In this document: piece by piece, positions 8,737 to 14,804 of the stretch
How the letters are laid out: each line of letters begins with the position of its first letter
Position numbering within the stretch: the first letter of the stretch is position 1
Source: Armatimonadota bacterium
Lineage (GTDB): Bacteria > Sysuimicrobiota > Sysuimicrobiia > Sysuimicrobiales > VGFF01
Direction: 5' to 3'
Length of the DNA: 14,804 bases
NCBI GenBank assembly: GCA_016868955.1
Contig: VGFF01000050.1
Coordinates: 1-14,804, forward strand
The notes under the pieces: generated by a model
Seen by the model: the letters and a program-made list of their open reading frames with translations, nothing else
Databases searched by the model: none
Told to the model about the DNA's origin: nothing
Made by a program: the position numbers and the translations under genes

Positions 8737-9246
8737 CTACTTAACTTCCCAGCGCTCGAACGCGAAGGCCGAGTAATCGAGGTTCTGGGCCGCCATGCCG
8801 AGCATGCGCAGCATCGACATGATCTGGGCGCGGTGGTGAACCTCGTGGTAATACATCTGCATCAATTGACCGCCGGCCGTGCCCTTGGAATGCCAAGTCC
8901 GGCCGTCAGCCGCCGTGAACTCAAACTCCAACGGTCGGTTCCAGTTCTTCTCGGCGGCGATGAACGCTTCGGTCTTGGGCACCATCTCACGCCAGGCGTC
9001 GCGCAGCGCCGGGAACGCCGGAAAACGCTCCTCGGTGAAGAACTGCTCCGCCGGAGGCTCGCCTCGCATGCGGCGCGTGTACGCCCACTCGGCCTGGGCC
9101 GTGTGGGCGAGTGTCGCTCGCATCGTCTTCATGTATCCAAAAGGGAATTGCTTCGTGTAGTCGTCTTGGCTGACCTCGGCGAGCCAGCCGAAGAGCTTCT
9201 CGCGCGCTTTCGTGTGCATTTCGTACTGCCGCAGTGGCGTTTCCAT
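8737..9246 (-). CDS. DinB-fold (DinB/YfiT-like) putative metal-dependent protein
   Basis: A 169-residue protein with the four-helix DinB/YfiT-like fold. The expected metal-binding histidine triad is visible: H48 in ATLAHTAQAEW, then H134 and H138 in YYHEVHHRAQIM (HxxxH). Members of this superfamily include DNA-damage-induced proteins and thiol-dependent S-transferases (bacillithiol, mycothiol, glutathione), but most are uncharacterised and no substrate can be inferred here. The start is fixed by AAGGAG (plus-strand 9255-9260) 8 nt before ATG at 9246; an open frame reaches about 100 nt further upstream without a ribosome site or homology. It is convergent with the cupredoxin gene and divergent from the T-box operon, so it is probably a single-gene transcript. 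Confidence 0.88.
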   Translation of the reverse strand: METPLRQYEMHTKAREKLFGWLAEVSQDDYTKQFPFGYMKTMRATLAHTAQAEWAYTRRMRGEPPAEQFFTEERFPAFPALRDAWREMVPKTEAFIAAEKNWNRPLEFEFTAADGRTWHSKGTAGGQLMQMYYHEVHHRAQIMSMLRMLGMAAQNLDYSAFAFERWEVK

Positions 9247-9352
9247 CGATTCCGCTCCTTTTTGTCGTCGACTCCATCGGATGAGATGCCGCGCGAACCA
9301 AACCGCAGGAGATTTCTCCGCGCGACGGGGGCGCGCCTCCTCGTACATTAGT

Positions 9353-9382
9353 TTGACAGATACGAGAGACCGTCGTTACCAT
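9353..9382 (+). promoter_or_regulatory. Sigma70-type promoter of the T-box / ilvE-leuS operon
   Basis: A perfect -35 box TTGACA (9353-9358) is followed after 18 nt by TACCAT (9377-9382), a four-of-six match to the -10 consensus. Transcription would start near 9389, immediately before the T-box Stem I. This placement supports both calls. Confidence 0.7.
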
Positions 9383-9602
9383 TCGTCTGCAAGGCGAAGA
9401 CCGGCAACGTCCGTAACGTCGGCGAAGAGAGACCGCGAGCAAGGTGAAAGCGCGGCGCCGGCTTCCGGGTTCTCGGCCGTGAGCCGCGCCAGCGAGTCGT
9501 GCCCGAATCGAGGATACGACCGTAGCTGGCGCCGTTGGCCCGCGTGAAGGGCCTAGAGTGGACAACGATCTTACCCTGCGCGTCGCGGCGCAGAGGTGAG
9601 AT

Positions 9603-9678
<76 letters not shown>

Positions 9679-9688
9679 GTCGTCAATG

Positions 9689-9721
9689 AGGGTGGTACCG
9701 CGGAGCGAAGCCTCCGTCCCT
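9689..9721 (+). promoter_or_regulatory. T-box antiterminator
   Basis: AGGG (9689-9692) pairs with CCCT (9718-9721) and CGGAG (9701-9705) pairs with CTCCG (9712-9716), leaving the bulge TGGT (9693-9696) that captures the ACCA end of uncharged tRNA. It shares bases 9707-9720 with the terminator, so the two structures exclude each other. The whole element starts 11 nt after the encoded CCA of tRNA-Ala. Confidence 0.88.
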
Positions 9722-9748
9722 TACCGGGACAGGGGGCTTCGTCGTTTT
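9707..9748 (+). terminator. T-box-regulated terminator upstream of ilvE
   Basis: GAAGCCTCCGTCCC (9707-9720) pairs with GGGACAGGGGGCTTC (9726-9740), with one wobble and one bulged A, closing the loop TTACC. GTCGTTTT follows. It lies 52 nt before the ilvE start and would stop transcription when leucyl-tRNA is charged. Confidence 0.85.
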
Positions 9749-9800
9749 CCCGGGAAACACAGGCGTCCGGCGCGCGGCCGGGTGCCGCGGAGGTCGATGG

Positions 9801-10739
9801 ATGAGCGACGGAGCGAACGTCTGGTTCAACGGCAAGCGTGTACCTTGGGAGGCGGCGACGGTCCACGTCACGACGCACGCTTTGCACTACGGTTCCAGCG
9901 TGTTCGAGGGCATCCGCGCCTACGACACGGCCGCCGGGACCGCGGCGTTTTGCCTGCCGCAGCACATCCGCCGCATGCTCGACTCCTGCAAGATCTACCG
10001 CATGGACATCCCGTATTCAGCGGAGGTGATGGCGGCGGCGACCCTGGATCTCATCGCCGCGAACGGCCACAAGTCGTGTTACGTCCGCCCGCTCGTCTTC
10101 CGCGGCGCCGGGCCGATCGGCGTCAACCCGAAGAAGAACCCGGTCGACGTCGTGATCTTCACCATCGAGTGGGGCCGCTACCTCGGCGCCGACGGCATCG
10201 AGAAGGGCGTCGACGTGATGGTGTCCTCGTGGCGTCGCATGGCCCCATCGACTCACCCGGCGATGGCCAAGGTCGGCGGAAACTACGTCAACTCGCAGTT
10301 TGTAACGATGGAAGCGGCGGAGAACGGTTTCACCGAAGGGCTGGCGCTGGACGTCGCCGGTTACGTCAGCGAAGGGGCCGGCGAGAACATCTTCGTCATC
10401 CGCGACGGGGTCATCCATACTCCCGGGCTGGCGAACTCGGTATTGCCGGGAATCACGCGGCACGTCGTGATGACGCTGGCGCACGACCTGGGCTTCGAGG
10501 TGAAGGAGACGCCGATCGCGCGCGAGGCGCTGTACGTCGCCGATGAGGTGTTCATGACGGGCACGGCCGCGGAGATCACGCCGATCCGATCGATCGACCG
10601 CGTGACGATCGGCGCCGGCAGCCGCGGTCCGATCACGGCCCGCATCCAAGAAGAGTTCTTCGGGATCACAAGCGGCCGTATCGCCGATCGCCATGGCTGG
10701 CTGACGTTCGTTCCGGCGCGCGCGCAGACGCCGGCCTAG
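9801..10739 (+). CDS. ilvE: Branched-chain amino acid aminotransferase
   Basis: A 312-residue cytoplasmic PLP enzyme of fold type IV that interconverts leucine, isoleucine and valine with their 2-oxo acids, using 2-oxoglutarate/glutamate. Landmarks are HALHYGSSVFEGIRAY near the N-terminus, YVRPLVFRG, and the catalytic lysine K157 in AKVGGNYVNSQ. EGAGENIFVIRDGVIHTP and EVFMTGTAAEITPIRSID provide the cofactor phosphate and substrate residues. Length matches IlvE (about 305-310). The start ATG 9801 has GGAGG at 9789-9793 with 7-nt spacing. It is the first gene after the T-box terminator and is followed after 52 nt by leuS, so both should be under T-box control. D-amino-acid transaminase and aminodeoxychorismate lyase are related, but the motifs favour IlvE. 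Confidence 0.95.
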   Translation: MSDGANVWFNGKRVPWEAATVHVTTHALHYGSSVFEGIRAYDTAAGTAAFCLPQHIRRMLDSCKIYRMDIPYSAEVMAAATLDLIAANGHKSCYVRPLVFRGAGPIGVNPKKNPVDVVIFTIEWGRYLGADGIEKGVDVMVSSWRRMAPSTHPAMAKVGGNYVNSQFVTMEAAENGFTEGLALDVAGYVSEGAGENIFVIRDGVIHTPGLANSVLPGITRHVVMTLAHDLGFEVKETPIAREALYVADEVFMTGTAAEITPIRSIDRVTIGAGSRGPITARIQEEFFGITSGRIADRHGWLTFVPARAQTPA

Positions 10740-10791
10740 CGGCGTCCGTTGCGCTAGCGGCCGGCATCCCGGTAAGGAGCGGAAGACACTC

Positions 10792-13248
10792 ATGATCGAT
10801 CGATACGAGCCCCGGAGCCTCGAAGAGAAGTGGCAGGCGCGCTGGGCCGAGGCCGGCACCTACCGCACGCCGTCGCAAGCGGAGCGGCCGAACTTCTACT
10901 TCTTGACGATGTATCCGTATCCCAGCGGCAACCTGCACATCGGCCACTGGTACGCGGTGTCGCCGTCCGACGCCGCCGCTCGCTACCGGCGCATGCGCGG
11001 CCACAACGTCCTGTTTCCAATGGGCTTCGACGCGTTCGGGCTGCCGGCCGAGAACGCGGCGATCAAGAACAAGATCCATCCTTACAAATGGACGATGGCG
11101 AACATCGAGCGCATGCGCGGGCAACTCCGGTCGATGGGCGCGATGTTCGACTGGTCGCGGGAGGTCGTGACCTGCGATCCCTCCTACTACCGGTGGAACC
11201 AATGGTTCTTCCTGAAGTTCTTCGAGGCGGGATTGGCGTACCGGCACAAGGCGCCGGTCGACTGGTGCCCCAACTGCAACACGACGCTGGCGCGCGAGCA
11301 GGTCGTTGGCGCCGACCGCCGCTGTGAGCGCTGCGGCACGCAGGTCACCAAGAAGGACCTCGAGCAGTGGTTCTTCCGGATCACGAAGTACGCCGATGAG
11401 CTGCTCGACTTCTCGCGGATCGAGTGGCCGGAGCGCATCAAGACGATGCAGCGGAACTGGATCGGCCGCAGCGAGGGCGCGGAGGTCGTCTTTCCGGTGC
11501 GCGACGTGGACGGCGTCGAGCACCCGCTCGTCGTGTTCACGACGCGCCCCGACACCTTGTGGGGGGCGACTTTCATGGTGCTGGCACCCGAGCACCCGTT
11601 GGTCGAGGCGTTGAGGACGCCCGATCATCGCCGCGACGTCGAGCGCTACGTCGCCGAAGCGAAGCGGCAAACCGAGATCGAGCGGCTGAGCACCGAGCAC
11701 GAGAAGACAGGCGTCTTCACGGGGTCCTTCGCCACGAACCCAGTCAACGGGGCGGCGGTGCCGATCTGGATCGCCGACTACGTCCTGATGGGCTACGGCA
11801 CCGGCGCGATCATGGGCGTTCCCGCGCACGACGAGCGGGACTTCGCGTTCGCGCGCCGCTTCGCGCTGCCCATCCCCATCGTTATCCAGCCCGAAGGCGA
11901 GCCGCTCAGAGAGCCGCTGGCCGCCGCCTACGACGGTCCCGGCCATATGGTGAACTCCGGAAGGTTCGACGGCACGCCGGTTCCGGAGGGCATCGGTCAG
12001 GTCATCGACTGGTTGGAGGCGTCGGGCCGCGGCAAGCGCGCCGTCAATTACCGCATTCGCGATTGGTTGATCAGCCGGCAACGGTACTGGGGTACGCCGA
12101 TCCCCATTGTCTATTGCCCGACGTGCGGCGTCGTCCCCGTCCCCGAAGCCGACCTTCCGGTTCTCCTTCCGGAGGACGCGGAGTTCCTCCCGACCGGCGA
12201 GTCTCCCTTGAAGCACCATGAAGGGTTTCGGCGGACGCGTTGCCCGCGGTGCGGCGGCGAAGCCGAGCGCGAGATGGACACGATGGACACGTTCGTCGAC
12301 TCGTCGTGGTATCAATGCCGCTACTTGTCGCCGCACTACGAGGCCGGGCCCTTCGACCCGGTCGAAGCCAACCGTTGGCTTCCCGTCGATCAATACACGG
12401 GCGGCGCCGAGCACGCCGTGATGCATTTGCTGTACACGCGATTCTTCGCGAAGGCGATGCGGGACTTGGGACTGCCCACCTCCGGAGAGCCGATGAAGCG
12501 CCTGTTCAACCAGGGCATCATCCTCGGCGAGGATGGTGAGAAGATGAGCAAGTCGCGCGGCAACGTCGTCGACCCGGACGAGCAGGTCGGGAAGTACGGC
12601 GCCGACACGGTTCGCGCCTACCTCATGTTCATGCGCCCGTGGGAGGACGGCGGGCCCTGGTCGAGCCGCGACATCGAAGGCGTCGCTCGTTTCGTGCGGA
12701 GGGTCTGGGATCTCGCGCTCCGTGCCGCGCCGACGGCAGCGCCTGCGGACGCGGCCGCGCTCGACAACTTGCGCCGCCGCACGCACCAAACCGTCAAGCG
12801 CGTGACCGACGACTTCGAGCGGTTCGCTTTCAACACGGCGATCGCGGCGTTGATGGAGTTCACGAACCACCTGTTCCGGGTTCGCGAGACGGGCGGGGCG
12901 GAAACGCCGGCCTGGCCGGAAGCGATCCGCGCGACGATCCTGATGCTGGCGCCGATCACGCCGCATCTGGCGGAGGAGCTGTGGCAGCGAACCGGCGGCA
13001 CGTTCAGCGTTCATGAACAGAACTGGCCGGCCTACGATCCGGTTCTCGCGAAGCCGCAGCAAGTCACGCTCGTCATCCAGGTCAACGGCAAGGTGCGGGA
13101 TCGTCTTACCGTCGACGCCGACATCACGGCCGAGGAAGCGCGCACCGCGGCCCTGGCGAGCGACAAGGTGGCGGCGCAGATCGACGGTCAGACCGTGCGC
13201 GACGTCATAGTCGTACCGGGCAAGCTCGTCAACGTAGTTCTGCGTTAG
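10792..13248 (+). CDS. leuS: Leucine--tRNA ligase
   Basis: An 818-residue class Ia synthetase that charges tRNA-Leu. The HIGH motif is at residues 49-52 within YPYPSGNLHIGHWY and KMSKS is at 584-588 (GEKMSKSRGN). A zinc knuckle has C159, C162, C178 and C181. The editing (CP1) domain shows the threonine-rich TTRPDTLWG and the GTGAIMGVPAHDERD site (HDERD at 346-350). A second Cys pair set, CPTC and CPRC, precedes the DSSWYQCRY core. The C-terminus has the usual VNGKVRD region. Length is slightly under the E. coli enzyme (860). AAGGAG at 10774-10779 lies 12 nt before ATG 10792, a somewhat long spacing. It is second in the ilvE-leuS operon; T-box control by uncharged tRNA-Leu would make it self-adjusting. 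Confidence 0.97.
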   Translation: MIDRYEPRSLEEKWQARWAEAGTYRTPSQAERPNFYFLTMYPYPSGNLHIGHWYAVSPSDAAARYRRMRGHNVLFPMGFDAFGLPAENAAIKNKIHPYKWTMANIERMRGQLRSMGAMFDWSREVVTCDPSYYRWNQWFFLKFFEAGLAYRHKAPVDWCPNCNTTLAREQVVGADRRCERCGTQVTKKDLEQWFFRITKYADELLDFSRIEWPERIKTMQRNWIGRSEGAEVVFPVRDVDGVEHPLVVFTTRPDTLWGATFMVLAPEHPLVEALRTPDHRRDVERYVAEAKRQTEIERLSTEHEKTGVFTGSFATNPVNGAAVPIWIADYVLMGYGTGAIMGVPAHDERDFAFARRFALPIPIVIQPEGEPLREPLAAAYDGPGHMVNSGRFDGTPVPEGIGQVIDWLEASGRGKRAVNYRIRDWLISRQRYWGTPIPIVYCPTCGVVPVPEADLPVLLPEDAEFLPTGESPLKHHEGFRRTRCPRCGGEAEREMDTMDTFVDSSWYQCRYLSPHYEAGPFDPVEANRWLPVDQYTGGAEHAVMHLLYTRFFAKAMRDLGLPTSGEPMKRLFNQGIILGEDGEKMSKSRGNVVDPDEQVGKYGADTVRAYLMFMRPWEDGGPWSSRDIEGVARFVRRVWDLALRAAPTAAPADAAALDNLRRRTHQTVKRVTDDFERFAFNTAIAALMEFTNHLFRVRETGGAETPAWPEAIRATILMLAPITPHLAEELWQRTGGTFSVHEQNWPAYDPVLAKPQQVTLVIQVNGKVRDRLTVDADITAEEARTAALASDKVAAQIDGQTVRDVIVVPGKLVNVVLR

Positions 13249-13298
13249 CCAGAATAGCGTTAGAGTCCTATTCGTTTCCCGTCCGAACGATTAGGGCA

Positions 13299-13304
13299 TA
13301 CGAT
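13299..13304 (+). promoter_or_regulatory. Possible -10 element upstream of the chemotaxis pseudogene
   Basis: TACGAT matches the -10 consensus at four of six positions. Only a poor -35 (TTTCCC) is found at 13275-13280. If used, transcription would begin near 13311, right at the large hairpin. This is a weak call. Confidence 0.25.
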
Positions 13305-13311
13305 CTGCTAC

Positions 13312-13354
13312 TCCCTCCGCGACCGGTCCCCTCGCGGGATCGGTCGCGGAGGGA
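13312..13354 (+). promoter_or_regulatory. 19-bp hairpin between leuS and the chemotaxis pseudogene, covering its ribosome site
   Basis: TCCCTCCGCGACCG (13312-13325) pairs perfectly with CGGTCGCGGAGGGA (13341-13354), then a G-T pair and TCCC/GGGA continue the stem to a CTCGC loop. No T run follows. The 3' arm contains GGAGGGA, the likely ribosome site for the TTG start at 13359, so the folded RNA would hide that site. It may also act as the 3' end of the leuS transcript. Confidence 0.6.
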
Positions 13355-13358
13355 ACCG

Positions 13359-13909
13359 TTGCTCACACGTCTCAAAATCTCGCACAAGATCGCGCTCTCG
13401 ATCTTCACCGGGAGCCTCCCTATCGGTGTGATGCTCGTCCTCATCCTTGGCGGCATCAACGACCGCATCGGTTTCACGCAGAAAGAGAGGAACGGCCGCA
13501 CGTATCAACGTCCGCACGTATCAACGTCCGCACGTATCAACGTCCGCTGATCATCGTCCTGCGTGGCATGTCGTCCCATCGTCTCCTCGTCGCCCGCCGC
13601 TGCAGGGGCGATCTCCAGGATGAGCGCGGCGTCGGATCTCTCGGCACCAGGAGCCAGGAAATCGGGCGGATCCTCGAAGTCGCGGGCGGCGTCGAGGTCA
13701 TGGGCCTTACCGGCTAGGCGTTCCAACAGATCATGTCGTCCATTCATGAAATCTCGCGGGCGAGCACGGACAACGTGACGTCGGCGGAGAGCGTGAGCGC
13801 AGCGACGCAGCAGATCACGGCGAGCACGCAGGAACCATCGGCGAGCGCGCGGCAGATGGCGCAGCTGCCCGAGGAGCTCGCGACGCTGGTCAGCCAGTGC
13901 AACGTGTAG
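13359..13909 (+). pseudogene. Decayed methyl-accepting chemotaxis protein
   Basis: Remains of a transmembrane chemoreceptor. From TTG 13359 the first frame gives LTRLKISHKIALSIFTG, a hydrophobic segment and GINDRIGFTQKERNGRTYQR, the usual MCP N-terminus. A 16-bp repeat in three copies (13496-13543) then shifts the frame by 32 nt. In the new frame, RPLIIVLRGMSSHRLLVARR continues the periplasmic region, then jumps to a signalling-domain fragment, GTRSQEIGRILEV. An in-frame TAG occurs at 13715. The same frame continues with FQQIMSSIHEISRAS and ATQQITASTQEPSASARQM, the conserved C-terminal helix, to TAG 13907. Most of the sensor domain, the second membrane helix, HAMP and the hairpin tip that contacts CheA/CheW are missing. 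At about 183 codons against 500 or more in intact receptors, it cannot work as one. Confidence 0.8.
13496..13543. repeat. Three perfect tandem copies of a 16-bp unit
   Basis: The unit CCGCACGTATCAACGT occurs three times head to tail (13496-13511, 13512-13527, 13528-13543) and is followed by a partial CCGC. One copy encodes part of the ancestral receptor (RTYQRP). Because 16 is not a multiple of three, two extra copies shift the reading frame by two, and removing them rejoins the frames on either side. Confidence 0.95.
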
Positions 13910-14490
13910 CGGTGTCACTCTAGAAAAACGGAAGCCGGCGACCGGGCCGGTGCTCTCCGGCCGCGCTCCGCGAAAAACCATCTCTCTCGCGTTCTTCCGG
14001 ATGGAGGCGCTTTCGTTATTCGGAGGTGCGTGTGCATACGCTGTCATCCCACTAGCGAATCTTCTTGGCCGTCGTCTGCATTGGTCTCGCGGCCGGCGTT
14101 GCTTGGCGAAGCGCGGACCGGGCGTCCTCGCCGATCCCGCTGCACGCCGAGCCGGCCCCGTTTCCCTCAATCGGGGTGCTCGACGCCGAGTCCTCGGTGC
14201 GCGATGCCGGCGAGGAACCTCGTCCGCGTAAGCGGCACCACGGGACGCGGGCGACGGCGGAACACCCGGCCACGACCGAGGATGGCGGTGGGTCGCGCCT
14301 GCGGGCACGCCGCACCAGAGATGACGGCGAACGCCCTTCTTTCGGGCGACGGAGGCGCCGCGCGGACGGACCGGACGCGTCGTCCCGATTCGCCGACGTG
14401 CCCCGGCGTCGTGACGCTGGTCGATCCGAGCGACGGCGGCGCGTCGTCGATCTCGTTTCGCCATAGGTCCTGCCGCCCAGCGAGGGGCGG
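13910..14490. other. Non-coding or decayed stretch, no convincing gene
   Basis: Open frames exist on both strands but show no recognisable domain. One plus-strand frame from about 14065 to 14466 starts with a short hydrophobic stretch (AVVCIGLAAGVAW) and then turns into Arg/Asp/Gly-rich low complexity, which may be decay or chance in GC-rich DNA. A 6-bp GC hairpin (GGCCGG 13945-13950 with CCGGCC 13957-13962) follows the pseudogene without a T run. Near the end, CCGCCC and GGGCGG (14473-14478 and 14485-14490) can pair just before the mazG promoter element. Confidence 0.5.
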
Positions 14491-14496
14491 TAGAAT
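14491..14496 (+). promoter_or_regulatory. Extended -10-like element for leaderless mazG-like mRNA
   Basis: TAGAAT matches the -10 consensus at five of six positions and ends 6 nt before the ATG at 14503. A transcript starting at the usual distance would begin at or next to the start codon, giving a leaderless mRNA. No Shine-Dalgarno sequence is present. No good -35 box is visible. Confidence 0.5.
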
Positions 14497-14502
14497 GACC
14501 TC

Positions 14503-14799
14503 ATGGCTTCCATGGATCTGGGCGGGTTTCAAGCGACGATCGCCCGCACGTACGGCGATCGCGATCGTGCACGAGGGATCGACGGCACGTTCCGCTGGTT
14601 CGTCGAGGAAGTCGGTGAGCTGGCGAAGGCGTTGCGGCGCCACGACACCGCCGAGCTGGCGCTCGAATTCTCCGACGTCCTCGCCTGGCTCGTCAGCCTC
14701 GGCTCCCTCGCGGGCGTCGACATCGCGGAAGCGGCGCAGCGGTACGCGCACGGGTGCCCGAAGTGCCATCAGGCGCCATGTTCGTGCCCAAGAGCGTGA
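14503..14799 (+). CDS. MazG-like nucleotide pyrophosphohydrolase
   Basis: A 98-residue all-alpha NTP pyrophosphohydrolase of the MazG-like family, which hydrolyses (d)NTPs to the monophosphate and pyrophosphate and is thought to clean the nucleotide pool. The metal-binding motif is complete: E35, E36 and E39 in FVEEVGELAKAL, and E55 and D58 in LEFSDVLAWL. A cysteine cluster at the C-terminus (C85, C88, C93, C95 in GCPKCHQAPCSCP) could bind zinc and is common in short members of this group. Full-length E. coli MazG has two such domains; this is a single-domain form. ATG 14503 is chosen from the -10-like element just upstream; ATG 14512 is an alternative. It ends at the window edge, so any operon partner downstream is unseen. 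Confidence 0.88.
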   Translation: MASMDLGGFQATIARTYGDRDRARGIDGTFRWFVEEVGELAKALRRHDTAELALEFSDVLAWLVSLGSLAGVDIAEAAQRYAHGCPKCHQAPCSCPRA

Positions 14800-14804
14800 C
14801 GACG

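Noticed and set aside
9308..9319. Short inverted repeat GGAGA-TT-TCTCC upstream of the T-box promoter as an operator
   Set aside because: Only five base pairs per arm and no second copy; expected by chance in this composition.
9247..9348. N-terminal extension of the DinB-fold gene
   Set aside because: AAGGAG 8 nt before ATG 9246 fixes the start; the extension shows no homology.
9559..9587. A separate promoter for tRNA-Ala using TGGACA at 9559-9564
   Set aside because: No -10 element occurs at a suitable spacing (GTCGCG at 17 nt), and this segment is better explained as T-box linker and Stem III.
10666..13062. Long open frame on the minus strand opposite leuS and similar long antisense frames opposite the permease genes
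   Set aside because: They are Arg/His/Asp-rich, lack any recognisable domain, and lie entirely opposite well-supported genes; GC-rich codon use produces such antisense frames.
13496..13543. The 16-bp repeats as a CRISPR array
   Set aside because: The copies are directly adjacent with no spacers, so this is a simple tandem repeat.
13505..14464. Minus-strand frame covering the pseudogene and the non-coding stretch
   Set aside because: Arg/Ala-rich low complexity without recognisable motifs, and it runs opposite clear receptor fragments.

Overview
This is a GC-rich bacterial chromosomal window. The first gene set (an M23/EnvC-type peptidase tail, a CtpA-like S41 protease and a YibQ-type divergent polysaccharide deacetylase) is typical of diderm envelope clusters. 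A canonical T-box leader and an apparently leaderless mazG-like gene argue against a standard gammaproteobacterium. A soil or subsurface lineage of a high-GC candidate phylum would fit, but I cannot fix the taxonomy from sequence alone.

Layout: (1) 1-2713, cell-envelope genes: M23 peptidase end, terminator, ctpA, yibQ-like gene. (2) 2821-8081, a complete branched-chain amino acid ABC transporter in the order binding protein, permease, permease, ATPase, ATPase (livK-H-M-G-F type), tightly packed from livH onward. (3) 8171-8626, a small exported cupredoxin ending at a strong terminator, facing a convergent DinB-fold gene at 8737-9246. (4) 9353-13248, a promoter, a T-box riboswitch leader, ilvE and leuS. 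(5) 13249-14502, a decayed region: a hairpin, the remains of a methyl-accepting chemotaxis protein with a three-copy 16-bp tandem repeat, and about 590 bases without a convincing gene. (6) 14503-14799, a MazG-like pyrophosphohydrolase.

The most striking feature is in region 4. The T-box leader looks complete: Stem I with a kink-turn-like base, an AG bulge with AGAGAG and an apical GGTGAAA, then Stem II, an F-box-like pseudoknot element, Stem III, the 14-nt T-box core, and mutually exclusive antiterminator and terminator helices. A full, well-folded tRNA-Ala(GGC) gene with encoded CCA sits inside it, between Stem III and the antiterminator. The regulator of a leucine-related operon (ilvE-leuS, candidate specifier CTC) therefore appears to carry a different tRNA in cis. 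I do not recall a described case of this arrangement.

Functionally the middle of the window is about branched-chain amino acids: a LIV-type transporter for uptake, IlvE for the final transamination, LeuRS for charging tRNA-Leu, and a T-box that would sense uncharged tRNA. The flanks are envelope maintenance (left) and a decaying chemotaxis gene plus nucleotide sanitation (right).
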